A DNA stretch of 64,000 bases, from the NCBI RefSeq assembly GCF_001423585.1, contig NZ_LMOP01000001.1, positions 682,001 through 746,000 on the forward strand, written 5' to 3'. Below, piece after piece: positions 56,845 to 64,000 of the stretch. The position numbers and the translations under genes were made by a program. This stretch comes from Xanthomonas sp. Leaf148. GTDB taxonomy: Bacteria; Pseudomonadota; Gammaproteobacteria; Xanthomonadales; Xanthomonadaceae. The notes beneath the pieces were generated by a model. That model saw nothing but the letters and a program-made list of their open reading frames with translations. It had not been told where the DNA came from and did not search any database. Numbering within the stretch: position 1 is the first letter of the stretch; each line of letters begins with the position of its first letter.

Positions 56845-58147
56845 AATCTTTCGCATACACCACACCCAACTGATCGATCTCGTCGCCGGCACGGCCGGTG
56901 AAACCGGCGATGTGCCAGCCGTTGGGAGCGGTCAGCGTATAGCGCTCGTTGCTCGGGGTACCCACCTGTACGCTGCGGCCGGTGTTGGTGCGCAGGCTCA
57001 GCGAAAACACGCGGGTGCTGTCGTTGTACTTGCCCACGCTGAAGGTGGCCGAAGACAGCGTTTCGTTGGCACCCAGCGACAAGGTCGTTGCCTGCCCGCC
57101 ACTGCCGCCATGCGCCAGCAGTTTGCCGCTGTCCAGGATCACACCCACGCCATCCAGGCGCTCACCGCCGCGCAAGGTCACGCCACTGAGTCGGCGAGCG
57201 CCGGGATTGCCGGCCAGGTCGTTGAACGGAATGCCGTGCGGGCCACCGAACTGATCGCTGGTACGCAGTTGATCGCCTACCGCCCAACCGAACTGCGTAT
57301 ACACCGGGTAATGATCGGACAAGGGCTTGCCGGCGCTGTCGTAGAAGCCGCCAGCATCGAGCTGATAGCGATTGGCCACCAGGGTCAGTTGCGGTGCATC
57401 GCGGTACAACATCTTGTCGACCACCTCGCAGCTATTGGTGGGCGGCGTGCCGCAGAGCAACGGCGTGGCGCCGGCCGCCGGTGCGCTGCCCTTGATCAAT
57501 TCCACCCACGCATCGGTGAGCCCGTTGGAGGCGATCAGCTCGCGGATATTGTCGTCGCTGCGGGTGTAGCGCGTATTGGAATCCATCATCACCAACACCG
57601 CGTTACCGGCCGACCAGGTCTGGATGAACTGCGAGAGCTGGCCGATATTGGCGCGACGTGCGGACAGATCGCCCGCTTCGACACCGGCATTGGGGTGCGC
57701 GTTGTAGACGTCCAGCAACACGCCATCGGCCAGGCGGACGCGCATATAGCTGAAACCTTTCGGGGTCAGGCAGTCGGTGCCGTTGCACTGCTTCCACTTG
57801 ACCCGCGTGAAGTCGCTGAAGGGATAGTTACTGAGCGTATTGAGCCCGTCGCCCAACGCGGCGCCACCACTGGTGGCGGTGCGATACGGATGCGCATCGC
57901 CGGCGTACAGCGCGGCATGGTAGTTGAAGTCTTCCTGCACATGGACCAGGCCGTAAGGCGCCAGTTTTGGTGCCAGCAATGCGGTGTTGGTGGCCGGCGT
58001 TCCGCTGGACAGCCCTTCGGGCAGACCGGCGACGTTGTAGGTCAGCACGTCGAGCACGCCGACGGTTGTTTGTGCCTGGGCAGTGCTGGCGCAGGCAAGG
58101 CTTAGAGCGATTCCGAGACTGACGAGTGTGCCTAAATGCTGGAGCAT
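56843..58147 (-). CDS. Secreted EEP phosphodiesterase fused to a jacalin-like lectin
   Basis: A 434-residue protein. A signal peptide (SLGIALSLACASTAQAQ) precedes an EEP domain (~27-290): LDVLTYNVAGLPEG, VHVQEDFNYHAALY, VYNAHPNAGVE, MMDSNTRYTRSDDN and LSDHYPVYTQFGW. It resembles bacterial sphingomyelinase C-like EEP enzymes. Residues ~293-434 match a jacalin-type lectin: DQFGGPHGIPFND, VTLRGGERLDGVGVIL, SATFSVGKYNDSTRVF and the closing HIAGFTGRAGDEIDQLGVVY. It would bind a glycan and hydrolyse a phosphodiester outside the cell. The stop codon overlaps repeat copy 5. The phytase-like gene is 108 bp upstream on the same strand. Confidence 0.85.
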   Translation of the reverse strand: MLQHLGTLVSLGIALSLACASTAQAQTTVGVLDVLTYNVAGLPEGLSSGTPATNTALLAPKLAPYGLVHVQEDFNYHAALYAGDAHPYRTATSGGAALGDGLNTLSNYPFSDFTRVKWKQCNGTDCLTPKGFSYMRVRLADGVLLDVYNAHPNAGVEAGDLSARRANIGQLSQFIQTWSAGNAVLVMMDSNTRYTRSDDNIRELIASNGLTDAWVELIKGSAPAAGATPLLCGTPPTNSCEVVDKMLYRDAPQLTLVANRYQLDAGGFYDSAGKPLSDHYPVYTQFGWAVGDQLRTSDQFGGPHGIPFNDLAGNPGARRLSGVTLRGGERLDGVGVILDSGKLLAHGGSGGQATTLSLGANETLSSATFSVGKYNDSTRVFSLSLRTNTGRSVQVGTPSNERYTLTAPNGWHIAGFTGRAGDEIDQLGVVYAKD

Positions 58148-58255
58148 GGATCACCTCTTGCAGAAAGGAAAAACGGCTGGCACGGCGGCCAGAAAAGCGG
58201 CGTCAACGACGCCGATGCGACCACGTGCGACGGCCATCGGCCGGTGCGCGCAGCG

Positions 58256-59581
58256 TCATTCGCTCAGGTACTGCGGGTCGATCGCCGCGTCGATCAATGT
58301 CGCCAAGGTCGGTAGCGGGCAGTCGTACTCCGGCGTGGCATTGCTGCAGCCGGGAATGAAGACCGGCGAAGACGGCGGTGGCGCCTGCGCTGTGAGCGCG
58401 CGGCGTTCGCGCAGTTGCGCCAGGGTCTGCGCGGTGTAGCGCACGCGGATCACGCGTTGCCCGTCGGCACGCCGCCAACGCTCAAACACCAACGCACCAC
58501 CGGGCACGGTCTGGTCGGGCTGATACCCCGGCAGCTGCCAATGCAGATCCAACATGCCGGACAGCAAGGTCAGCGTGCCGTCGTGACCGGACAGCACCAC
58601 CAGCCGTGCATCCCCACCAATCGGCGTGGCATGCGCGGTATTGGTGTGTGCGCTGCGCTTGGTTTCGCTGCCTTGCTGCAGGGTTGCCAGTAGCCGCGCC
58701 GCCAATGGCGAACTGGCCATACGCGCTACCGTCGGCGCACGCAGGCGCAACGCGAACTCGGACTGATGCGGTGCAAATGCGCGCAGCAGGCTGGCTTCGT
58801 CCAGGCCTTGCCAACCCAGTGCGGCAAAGTCCTGGCCGTCGGCCCAGCCCATCAACAGACTCTCGCTGATACCCGATGCGGCCGGTGCCGGGCCTTCGAC
58901 TCCGGCAATGCCGTCATGTGCATCGCCCATGCGTGCGGGCACTGCATCCAGGCGTCGCTTGCCGGCACCGGCCTGCGCCGGGCACGGCCGTTGCGCGCAC
59001 TGCAATAGCAGTTGTTGCAAGGTGTCGATCGCATCGTGCTGGGCCGCATTCCAGCCCGCGACATCGCCACCGACGCGGCCGGCGATGGCAGCGCGCATCA
59101 GGTCGGCGGCAGCGGGCTGGCGCACCGCCGGCGCGCCATCGAACAACGGGTCGGACGCACCATCGGCAACGTGGTGCACCGTGTTCGTGCACCCCGGCGT
59201 GAGCGTACGTGCCAGCGCCTGTGCCGAGGCGATGGTGCGCTGGGTGCGATTTGCCCAGTAATACACGCTGTCGCAGCCATCGCCATCGAACAGGCCGAGC
59301 GGTGCGTAATGCGCGCGATAGTAGCTACCGAACAATGCTTCCAGACGTGCGCCGTTCTCGGTCAGGTGACCGGCCGGCACGCCGAAGCGTGGCCAGGGAT
59401 GTGCGGAATACCGGCCCAATGCTTCCGGGCTGGACATCGCCGCACGCACGCCATGGCGTTTGAGGATGACGACTTTTTCAAGCGTGTCCGGCACTGCAGC
59501 GGCGTGCACGATTCCCAGTGGAACCAGCGCAGCAACGACAGCAGCAAAGAATCCGAAACACAGACGCGGCAGTGATGACAT
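58256..59581 (-). CDS. Histidine acid phosphatase (AppA/phytase-like), exported
   Basis: A 441-residue protein with signal peptide (FGFFAAVVAALVPLGIVHAAA). The branch-2 histidine-phosphatase signature reads VVILKRHGVRAAMSSPE (RHGxR with nucleophilic His), and the proton-donor motif is VVLSGHDGTLTLLSG (HD). Cys residues in GDGCDSVYYW, TPGCTNTVHH and the C-terminal PEYDCPLP fit disulfides of AppA-like enzymes. It probably releases phosphate from phytate or glucose-1-phosphate in the periplasm. It lies between a TonB-dependent receptor and an EEP-lectin gene, all on the minus strand. Confidence 0.88.
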   Translation of the reverse strand: MSSLPRLCFGFFAAVVAALVPLGIVHAAAVPDTLEKVVILKRHGVRAAMSSPEALGRYSAHPWPRFGVPAGHLTENGARLEALFGSYYRAHYAPLGLFDGDGCDSVYYWANRTQRTIASAQALARTLTPGCTNTVHHVADGASDPLFDGAPAVRQPAAADLMRAAIAGRVGGDVAGWNAAQHDAIDTLQQLLLQCAQRPCPAQAGAGKRRLDAVPARMGDAHDGIAGVEGPAPAASGISESLLMGWADGQDFAALGWQGLDEASLLRAFAPHQSEFALRLRAPTVARMASSPLAARLLATLQQGSETKRSAHTNTAHATPIGGDARLVVLSGHDGTLTLLSGMLDLHWQLPGYQPDQTVPGGALVFERWRRADGQRVIRVRYTAQTLAQLRERRALTAQAPPPSSPVFIPGCSNATPEYDCPLPTLATLIDAAIDPQYLSE

Positions 59582-59856
59582 GCATTCGATCTCGATCGTG
59601 GCGCGCCCCGTATGACGCGATAGGGCGCGGCGTGCAGTGGCAACAACGCCACAGCGGGCGCCGTTGCAGGTGCAGAGGACGCCTTGCTGGAAGACACCCG
59701 GTTGTGGCCTCAGTCGTTGCCGGCAACGCTGGATCGGCGATCGGAACGGCTGCGCCACCAGACGGCGGCTGCAGCATGTCGCGCTGCACCCGTGCCAGAT
59801 CGAGCGAAGCGTCCTCGCCCAATTTATTCCAGCTCACCGGCCTGCCTTGGCCACAC

Positions 59857-62757
59857 TCAGAAACGCGCGCGCAGCCCCAACGACCAGGTGCGGCCGTAGT
59901 CGGTATAGCCACCGAACAGGTGATCGCCGACAAACTGACGCTGCACTTCCCCGGTGAGGTTGATCGCGTTGACGAACACCGACAGCGTGTCGTTGACCTT
60001 GTAAGCCACGTTGGCATCCAGGCTGCCGAACTTGTCGCTGTTGAGCGTGGCCACATTGGCGGTGCCGACGGCATTGAGAATCTCGTCGCTCCAGCTGTAA
60101 CTGACACGCGCCATCAACGGGCCTTTCTCGTAGAACAGCACGGCGTTGTAGGTATTCTTGGCCACGCCTTCCAGGCTGTCGGTAAAGCTGCTGCTACCGT
60201 CGTGATAGGTCGCCTTGCTGTCGGTCCAGGTGTAGTTGAGCTGCATGCCCAGGCCATCCAGCGGCGACGGCAAGCCGGTAAACACCTGCTGATACGCCAC
60301 TTCCGCACCCTGCACCATCGCCTTGCTGCCGTTGGTCTTGGACGACAGCAGATAGGTCTGGCCTTCGTAGACCAGGTTGGACATCTGGGTCTGGATGAAG
60401 CTGGAAATATCCTTGTAGAACAGCCCGCCGGTCAGCGCCGAGGTCCCATCGATATACCACTCGAAGGTCAGGTCGTACTGCCATGCCTCGAACGGCTGCA
60501 GCGCGGGATTGCCGCCACTGGCGGTGAGGATTTCGCCACTGGAATTGAAGGTGAGCTTGGACGACAGGTCGGTGAGATCCGGGCGTGTGATCACCTTCGC
60601 TGCGGAGGTGCGCAACACCATGTCATCGCGCACATCCCAGGCCGCGTTGAACGACGGCAGCACGTTGGTATAGCTGCGTTCGAAATGCACTGGCTGGGCC
60701 GTGCCGTTGACGTCGGCATGACCATCGGTGGCCTGCTCGGTGCGCACCACGCGCGCACCGAGGTTGCCGCGCAGCTCGCGGCCGGCCAGATCGGTGCCGA
60801 AATCGGTCATCGCGTAGGCCGAGGCGATCTCTTCCTGCACCTCATAGGAATTCTGCAGATCCGCGCTGTTGGGCGTATTGCGCAGATCGGCGCTGGTGGG
60901 CCAATTGCCCCAGAACGCGGACTCGACCGGTGCCAGCCACTGCCGGGGCAGGTTGCCGTTAGCGTCGGCCAGCATGTCGTTGACCGGCAACGCGGTGAAG
61001 TTAGTGGCCGGGAAGCGCACCCCGGCGATGCTATTGAGCAGCAGGTCGGCACGGTCGTAGGTGCGTGAGCGCTCCCGATATTTGGCGCCTACCTTGATGT
61101 CGCGGAAGAAGCTGCCGTCGAGCACACGTTTGGCATCGAACTGCAGTGCGTCTTCCTTGTCGCGCGCATCGATCTGCCGCCATTCCAGCCGGCGTCCTGC
61201 CACGGTGGCCGGGTTGGTCGGATCAAAGCCGTTGGTGAAACTCCAGTCTGGCACGTTGTCGCCGTCGGCTTGCGGCATGTCCACGCGCATCGACAGGTTG
61301 GTGCCGCTACGCAGGCGTGTGCGTCGGATCGGGTCCGAATCGTAGCTATGCGCCTGCGAGTGGAACGCCACCGCGCCCAGCGTCCATTGGTCACCGCTCC
61401 AGGTGCTGGACAGGCGCGCACTGCGGTTGTCGTCGGTGATACCGGAGGTCTCGCGCGAGATCTGCACCTGACCATTGCGGTAGTCGAAGCCAGTGATGCC
61501 GCCGTTTTCCACGCGCAGGCTGCTCATCCTGGACAGGTTGTCGAAGCCGACACCCATGCTGTATTCGTCGTAATGCACGGTCTGCTTGGCGTAGAGCAGA
61601 TCCAGCGTGGTTTCCCATTGCGCGCTGGGCTTCCATTGCAGCGACGCCGCAACGCCGGTGCGTTCGCGCTCTTCCAGCTCCAGCGTCGGGCGCAGACCGG
61701 TCGGCACGTAATTGGCACCAGGCACGCCCGGCACACCGCTGCGGTAGTAGTCCCAGCTCACCTCGTTGACGCGGTCCTGGCGCAGCGTGCGTTGCGCATA
61801 GGCGCCAGAGATCAACATGCCGAAGGTGCCTTCGGCATTGACCCAGTTGAACAGGCCGGACACGCGCGGATCGTTGGCATGGGTGCGTTGCGCCTGGCTC
61901 GATTCCAGCGACACATTGGCCAGCGTCTTGCCCAGTTCCAATGGGCGGAACGTGCGCACGTTAACGATGCCGCCGATGGCGCCTTCATCCAGATCCGCAG
62001 TGGGGCTCTTGATCACGTCCAGCCCGGACACCAGTTCGGCCGGCAGCGTGTCGTAGCGAAACTGCCGACCGGTCTGGCCGGAGGTGCGCACGTTTTCGTT
62101 GACCGCCATGGTCTGGCCGTTGAGCGTGGTGACCTGAAAGTTCGGGCCCAGGCCGCGCACGCGCACGTACACGCCCTCGCCGCGGTCACGCACGATCGAT
62201 ACGCCAGGCACCCGCTGCAGCGCTTCGGCCACGTTTTGTGCCGGCAACTTGCCGATGTCCTCTGCCGCAATCACATCCACCACGCTGTCGGCATAGCGCT
62301 TCTGCCGCAACGCGGCGCTGAGGCTGCCGGCATAACTGCCTAGTACCTGGATGCTGTCCAGCTCCTGCACCGGTGCGTCTGCGCGTGGTACTGGCGCGTT
62401 CGCCACTGCCGCCGACGTCGGGGACACCTGCGTCTGCGCGCCAGGCGCGTCCTGGGCTGTTTCGATGGTCACCGTGGTCGGATTGAGATAGCGGTAGCGC
62501 AGGCCGGTACCGGCAAGTAATTGCTGCAAGGCCTGCTCCGGCGCGATGCCGGCAGTGGTGGTACGGGTTTGCGGGTTGCCGGCAACGCCTGCGGCATACA
62601 CGAATTGCAGGCCGGTCTGACGCGACAAGGCATTGAGTGCACGTGCCAACGGCTGGGCGGGAATCGCATCGACCGACACGGCCACCGGCGTGGTCTGGGC
62701 ACCGGCAGTACCGGCATGCAACGCGAGAGCAATCGAAAGAACCAACGTACGACGCAT
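59857..62757 (-). CDS. TonB-dependent receptor with N-terminal STN signalling domain
   Basis: A 966-residue outer-membrane protein. After the signal peptide (VLSIALALHAGTAGAQ) comes an STN domain, ~25-95: SVDAIPAQPLARALNALSRQ and EQALQQLLAGTGLRYRYLNP. This domain contacts FecR in surface signalling. The plug shows DIGKLPAQNVAEALQRVPGV and RVRGLGPNFQVTTLNGQ. A 22-strand barrel follows, ending SLGLRARF with terminal Phe. Barrel and plug wording matches the Xanthomonas/Caulobacter group of carbohydrate-type receptors. The start at 62755-62757 is chosen to give the signal peptide. With FecR upstream, it is probably the receptor of a sigma/anti-sigma circuit. The adjacent phytase-like enzyme suggests a phosphorylated ligand. 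Confidence 0.92.
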   Translation of the reverse strand: MRRTLVLSIALALHAGTAGAQTTPVAVSVDAIPAQPLARALNALSRQTGLQFVYAAGVAGNPQTRTTTAGIAPEQALQQLLAGTGLRYRYLNPTTVTIETAQDAPGAQTQVSPTSAAVANAPVPRADAPVQELDSIQVLGSYAGSLSAALRQKRYADSVVDVIAAEDIGKLPAQNVAEALQRVPGVSIVRDRGEGVYVRVRGLGPNFQVTTLNGQTMAVNENVRTSGQTGRQFRYDTLPAELVSGLDVIKSPTADLDEGAIGGIVNVRTFRPLELGKTLANVSLESSQAQRTHANDPRVSGLFNWVNAEGTFGMLISGAYAQRTLRQDRVNEVSWDYYRSGVPGVPGANYVPTGLRPTLELEERERTGVAASLQWKPSAQWETTLDLLYAKQTVHYDEYSMGVGFDNLSRMSSLRVENGGITGFDYRNGQVQISRETSGITDDNRSARLSSTWSGDQWTLGAVAFHSQAHSYDSDPIRRTRLRSGTNLSMRVDMPQADGDNVPDWSFTNGFDPTNPATVAGRRLEWRQIDARDKEDALQFDAKRVLDGSFFRDIKVGAKYRERSRTYDRADLLLNSIAGVRFPATNFTALPVNDMLADANGNLPRQWLAPVESAFWGNWPTSADLRNTPNSADLQNSYEVQEEIASAYAMTDFGTDLAGRELRGNLGARVVRTEQATDGHADVNGTAQPVHFERSYTNVLPSFNAAWDVRDDMVLRTSAAKVITRPDLTDLSSKLTFNSSGEILTASGGNPALQPFEAWQYDLTFEWYIDGTSALTGGLFYKDISSFIQTQMSNLVYEGQTYLLSSKTNGSKAMVQGAEVAYQQVFTGLPSPLDGLGMQLNYTWTDSKATYHDGSSSFTDSLEGVAKNTYNAVLFYEKGPLMARVSYSWSDEILNAVGTANVATLNSDKFGSLDANVAYKVNDTLSVFVNAINLTGEVQRQFVGDHLFGGYTDYGRTWSLGLRARF

Positions 62758-63099
62758 CGTAGAATCCAGTAGGGGAGGAAGCAATGCGCAGCGCCACGCA
62801 CAGGCGGGAATGCTGCGTTGTACCCGGACTACGAGGGACGACAGCGACGATCGGGCACCGGTTTTTGATGAATTTTCTGTGACACGCACTTGGTGCCGGC
62901 GCGCAGGCACGCAGGTGCACGACGCTGAGTGAGCGATGCGGGTGCATCTGCGCGCGTGCGCAGACTGGCCAGTCTTGAAAGGGACATGGCTGCTGTCAGA
63001 GCGCGGCACACACACGATGCCGCCCAGCCGGGCGCGCCTGGCTCGGGTATGTCAGGTCGGCCACGACGGTGCTATTGGTGCCATTCCCCGCCGCTGTCG
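62758..63099. other. Intergenic region between fecR-like gene and receptor
   Basis: 342 bp, both flanking genes on the minus strand. No coding region or hairpin was recognised. It should contain the receptor promoter, possibly used by an extracytoplasmic-function sigma factor. Confidence 0.5.
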
Positions 63100-64000
63100 T
63101 CAGTGCGCAGCGGCGCCCTGCGCTGGTCGGCTGCTCACGCGCAACACGCCCGGCGCAGCGACCACGCGCAGGTTGGGTTGGTCGTCGAGAAACGCGCGCA
63201 GGGATGCGACATCGTCGCCGCGCAGGTTACCGGTGAGCCGCAACGCGCCGGCGGCGGCATCGTCGATGAGCAAGCGGGTGCGATTGAGCCGATTGAAATC
63301 CTCGGCAACGGTGGTCAGCGGTGCATCGCGGAACACGATGCGCCGCTGCCACCACGCATGCATCGCGGCGACATCCTCGTTGGACACGTCGACCCGGCCG
63401 GACACAGCGTCGATTCGTGCGCTCTGCCCGGCGCCCAGGTTCGCCAGCATCGGCTGCTGCTTGCGGTCATCGCGCCACACGTGCACGCGGCCCTCGGTGA
63501 CTTCGATGCGCGCCTGCTGCCGATACAACGCAATATCGAAGGTGGTACCGATATCTTCAACACGCAGACGGCCCGCATACACCTGCAACCGACGGCGGTC
63601 CTGGGCCACTTCAAAGCTGGCCTGACCCTGCAGCAATTGCAGGCGACGACTCCACGGCGTCATGGTCGCGCGCACGCTGCTGAGCGCGTTCAGATGCACT
63701 ACGCTGCGATCGGCCAATTGCACGCGACGCTGCTCGCCATGCGCGGTGGCATAGGTCTGCGTGCGCGGCCACGCCCAGCCGGTCAAGACCGCCACACCGC
63801 ACACCGCTGCGGCCAAACCCAGGCTCCAGCCGCGGACGCGCGCACTGCGCTGACCATCGGCGCGGCCCGGCGGCGGCGTATGTCGAGGCTGTTGTGGTTG
63901 TGGTTGCGGTAATCGCGACGGCAACGGCAACACGATCACATTGCGCGAGGCTGCAGCTGCACGCGTACGGCGATCGCCATCGAGCAAGGCATCCACATCC
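63100..64000 (-). CDS. FecR-family anti-sigma/sigma regulator, N-terminus cut by window
   Basis: At least 300 residues; the reading frame is still open at the window edge, so the N-terminal cytoplasmic part is incomplete. A membrane helix (WSLGLAAAVCGVAVLTGWAW) is followed by the FecR periplasmic domain: TYATAHGEQRRVQLADRSVV, HLNALSSVRATMTPWSRRL, GQASFEVAQD, DIGTTFDIALYRQQARIEVT and the C-terminal STN-like repeat NRLNRTRLLIDDAAAGALRL. FecR senses the ligand-loaded receptor and activates an ECF sigma factor, whose gene is usually just upstream and would lie beyond this window. Confidence 0.9.
   Translation of the reverse strand, partial: DVDALLDGDRRTRAAAASRNVIVLPLPSRLPQPQPQQPRHTPPPGRADGQRSARVRGWSLGLAAAVCGVAVLTGWAWPRTQTYATAHGEQRRVQLADRSVVHLNALSSVRATMTPWSRRLQLLQGQASFEVAQDRRRLQVYAGRLRVEDIGTTFDIALYRQQARIEVTEGRVHVWRDDRKQQPMLANLGAGQSARIDAVSGRVDVSNEDVAAMHAWWQRRIVFRDAPLTTVAEDFNRLNRTRLLIDDAAAGALRLTGNLRGDDVASLRAFLDDQPNLRVVAAPGVLRVSSRPAQGAAAH

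Noticed and set aside
59518-61068. 516-residue plus-strand frame
   Set aside because: Antisense to the TonB-dependent receptor; no recognisable domain.

Overview
The window is GC-rich bacterial chromosome. Gene content points to the genus Xanthomonas (gammaproteobacteria): a lexA2-imuA-imuB-dnaE2 mutagenesis cassette, a protein with a C-terminal XVIPCD type IV secretion signal, a ColR/ColS-like two-component system beside lipid A modification genes, an M2 (ACE-like) peptidyl-dipeptidase, and dispersed Xanthomonas-type intergenic repeats. I cannot fix the species. No rRNA, tRNA, CRISPR array, IS transposase or prophage was recognised.

Layout. 0-10 kb: tail of a TesB thioesterase, a small signal-transducing-type membrane protein, a secreted five-EF-hand protein, leucyl/arginyl-tRNA-protein transferase, an exo/endonuclease/phosphatase-family lipoprotein and purT. 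Divergent from purT is a three-gene SPFH / small membrane protein / ribbon-helix-helix operon with a striking paired GATATC operator candidate. A PH-like membrane protein, a VanY carboxypeptidase, an AlkA-type glycosylase and a DUF423 protein follow. 10-19 kb: an SRPBCC protein, a NarL-type two-component system with a degenerate duplicate of the regulator's 3' end beside it, a GNAT enzyme with minCDE, a small HExxH protein, and ColS/ColR. 19-28 kb: ArnT-like transferase, PAP2 phosphatase and EptA, divergent from colR and probably controlled by it; the M2 peptidase; and the XVIPCD effector candidate with a small membrane protein that may be its immunity partner.

28-40 kb: a Bcr/CflA transporter, a tandem glycine riboswitch driving gcvP, a carboxylesterase lipoprotein, an aldo/keto reductase, the large-subunit catalase KatE, and a 1-kb gene-free stretch of palindromic repeats. 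40-49 kb: a PAS-AraC regulator, small secreted proteins, an S9 peptidase, an outer-membrane transporter-like protein, an OPT-family transporter and an HDOD protein. 49-56.5 kb: dnaE2, imuB, imuA and lexA2 (all minus strand) under a GTAC-N4-GTAC LexA box, then an AbrB/Doc toxin-antitoxin pair. 56.8-64 kb: a secreted EEP enzyme fused to a jacalin-like lectin, a histidine acid phosphatase (phytase-like), an STN-type TonB-dependent receptor and a truncated FecR; the last two form a FecR-type cell-surface signalling unit that may serve phosphorylated substrates.

Five copies of a ~143-bp element with terminal inverted repeats are scattered through the window. Four of them touch or overlap the 3' end of a gene; the fifth lies directly upstream of a start codon.
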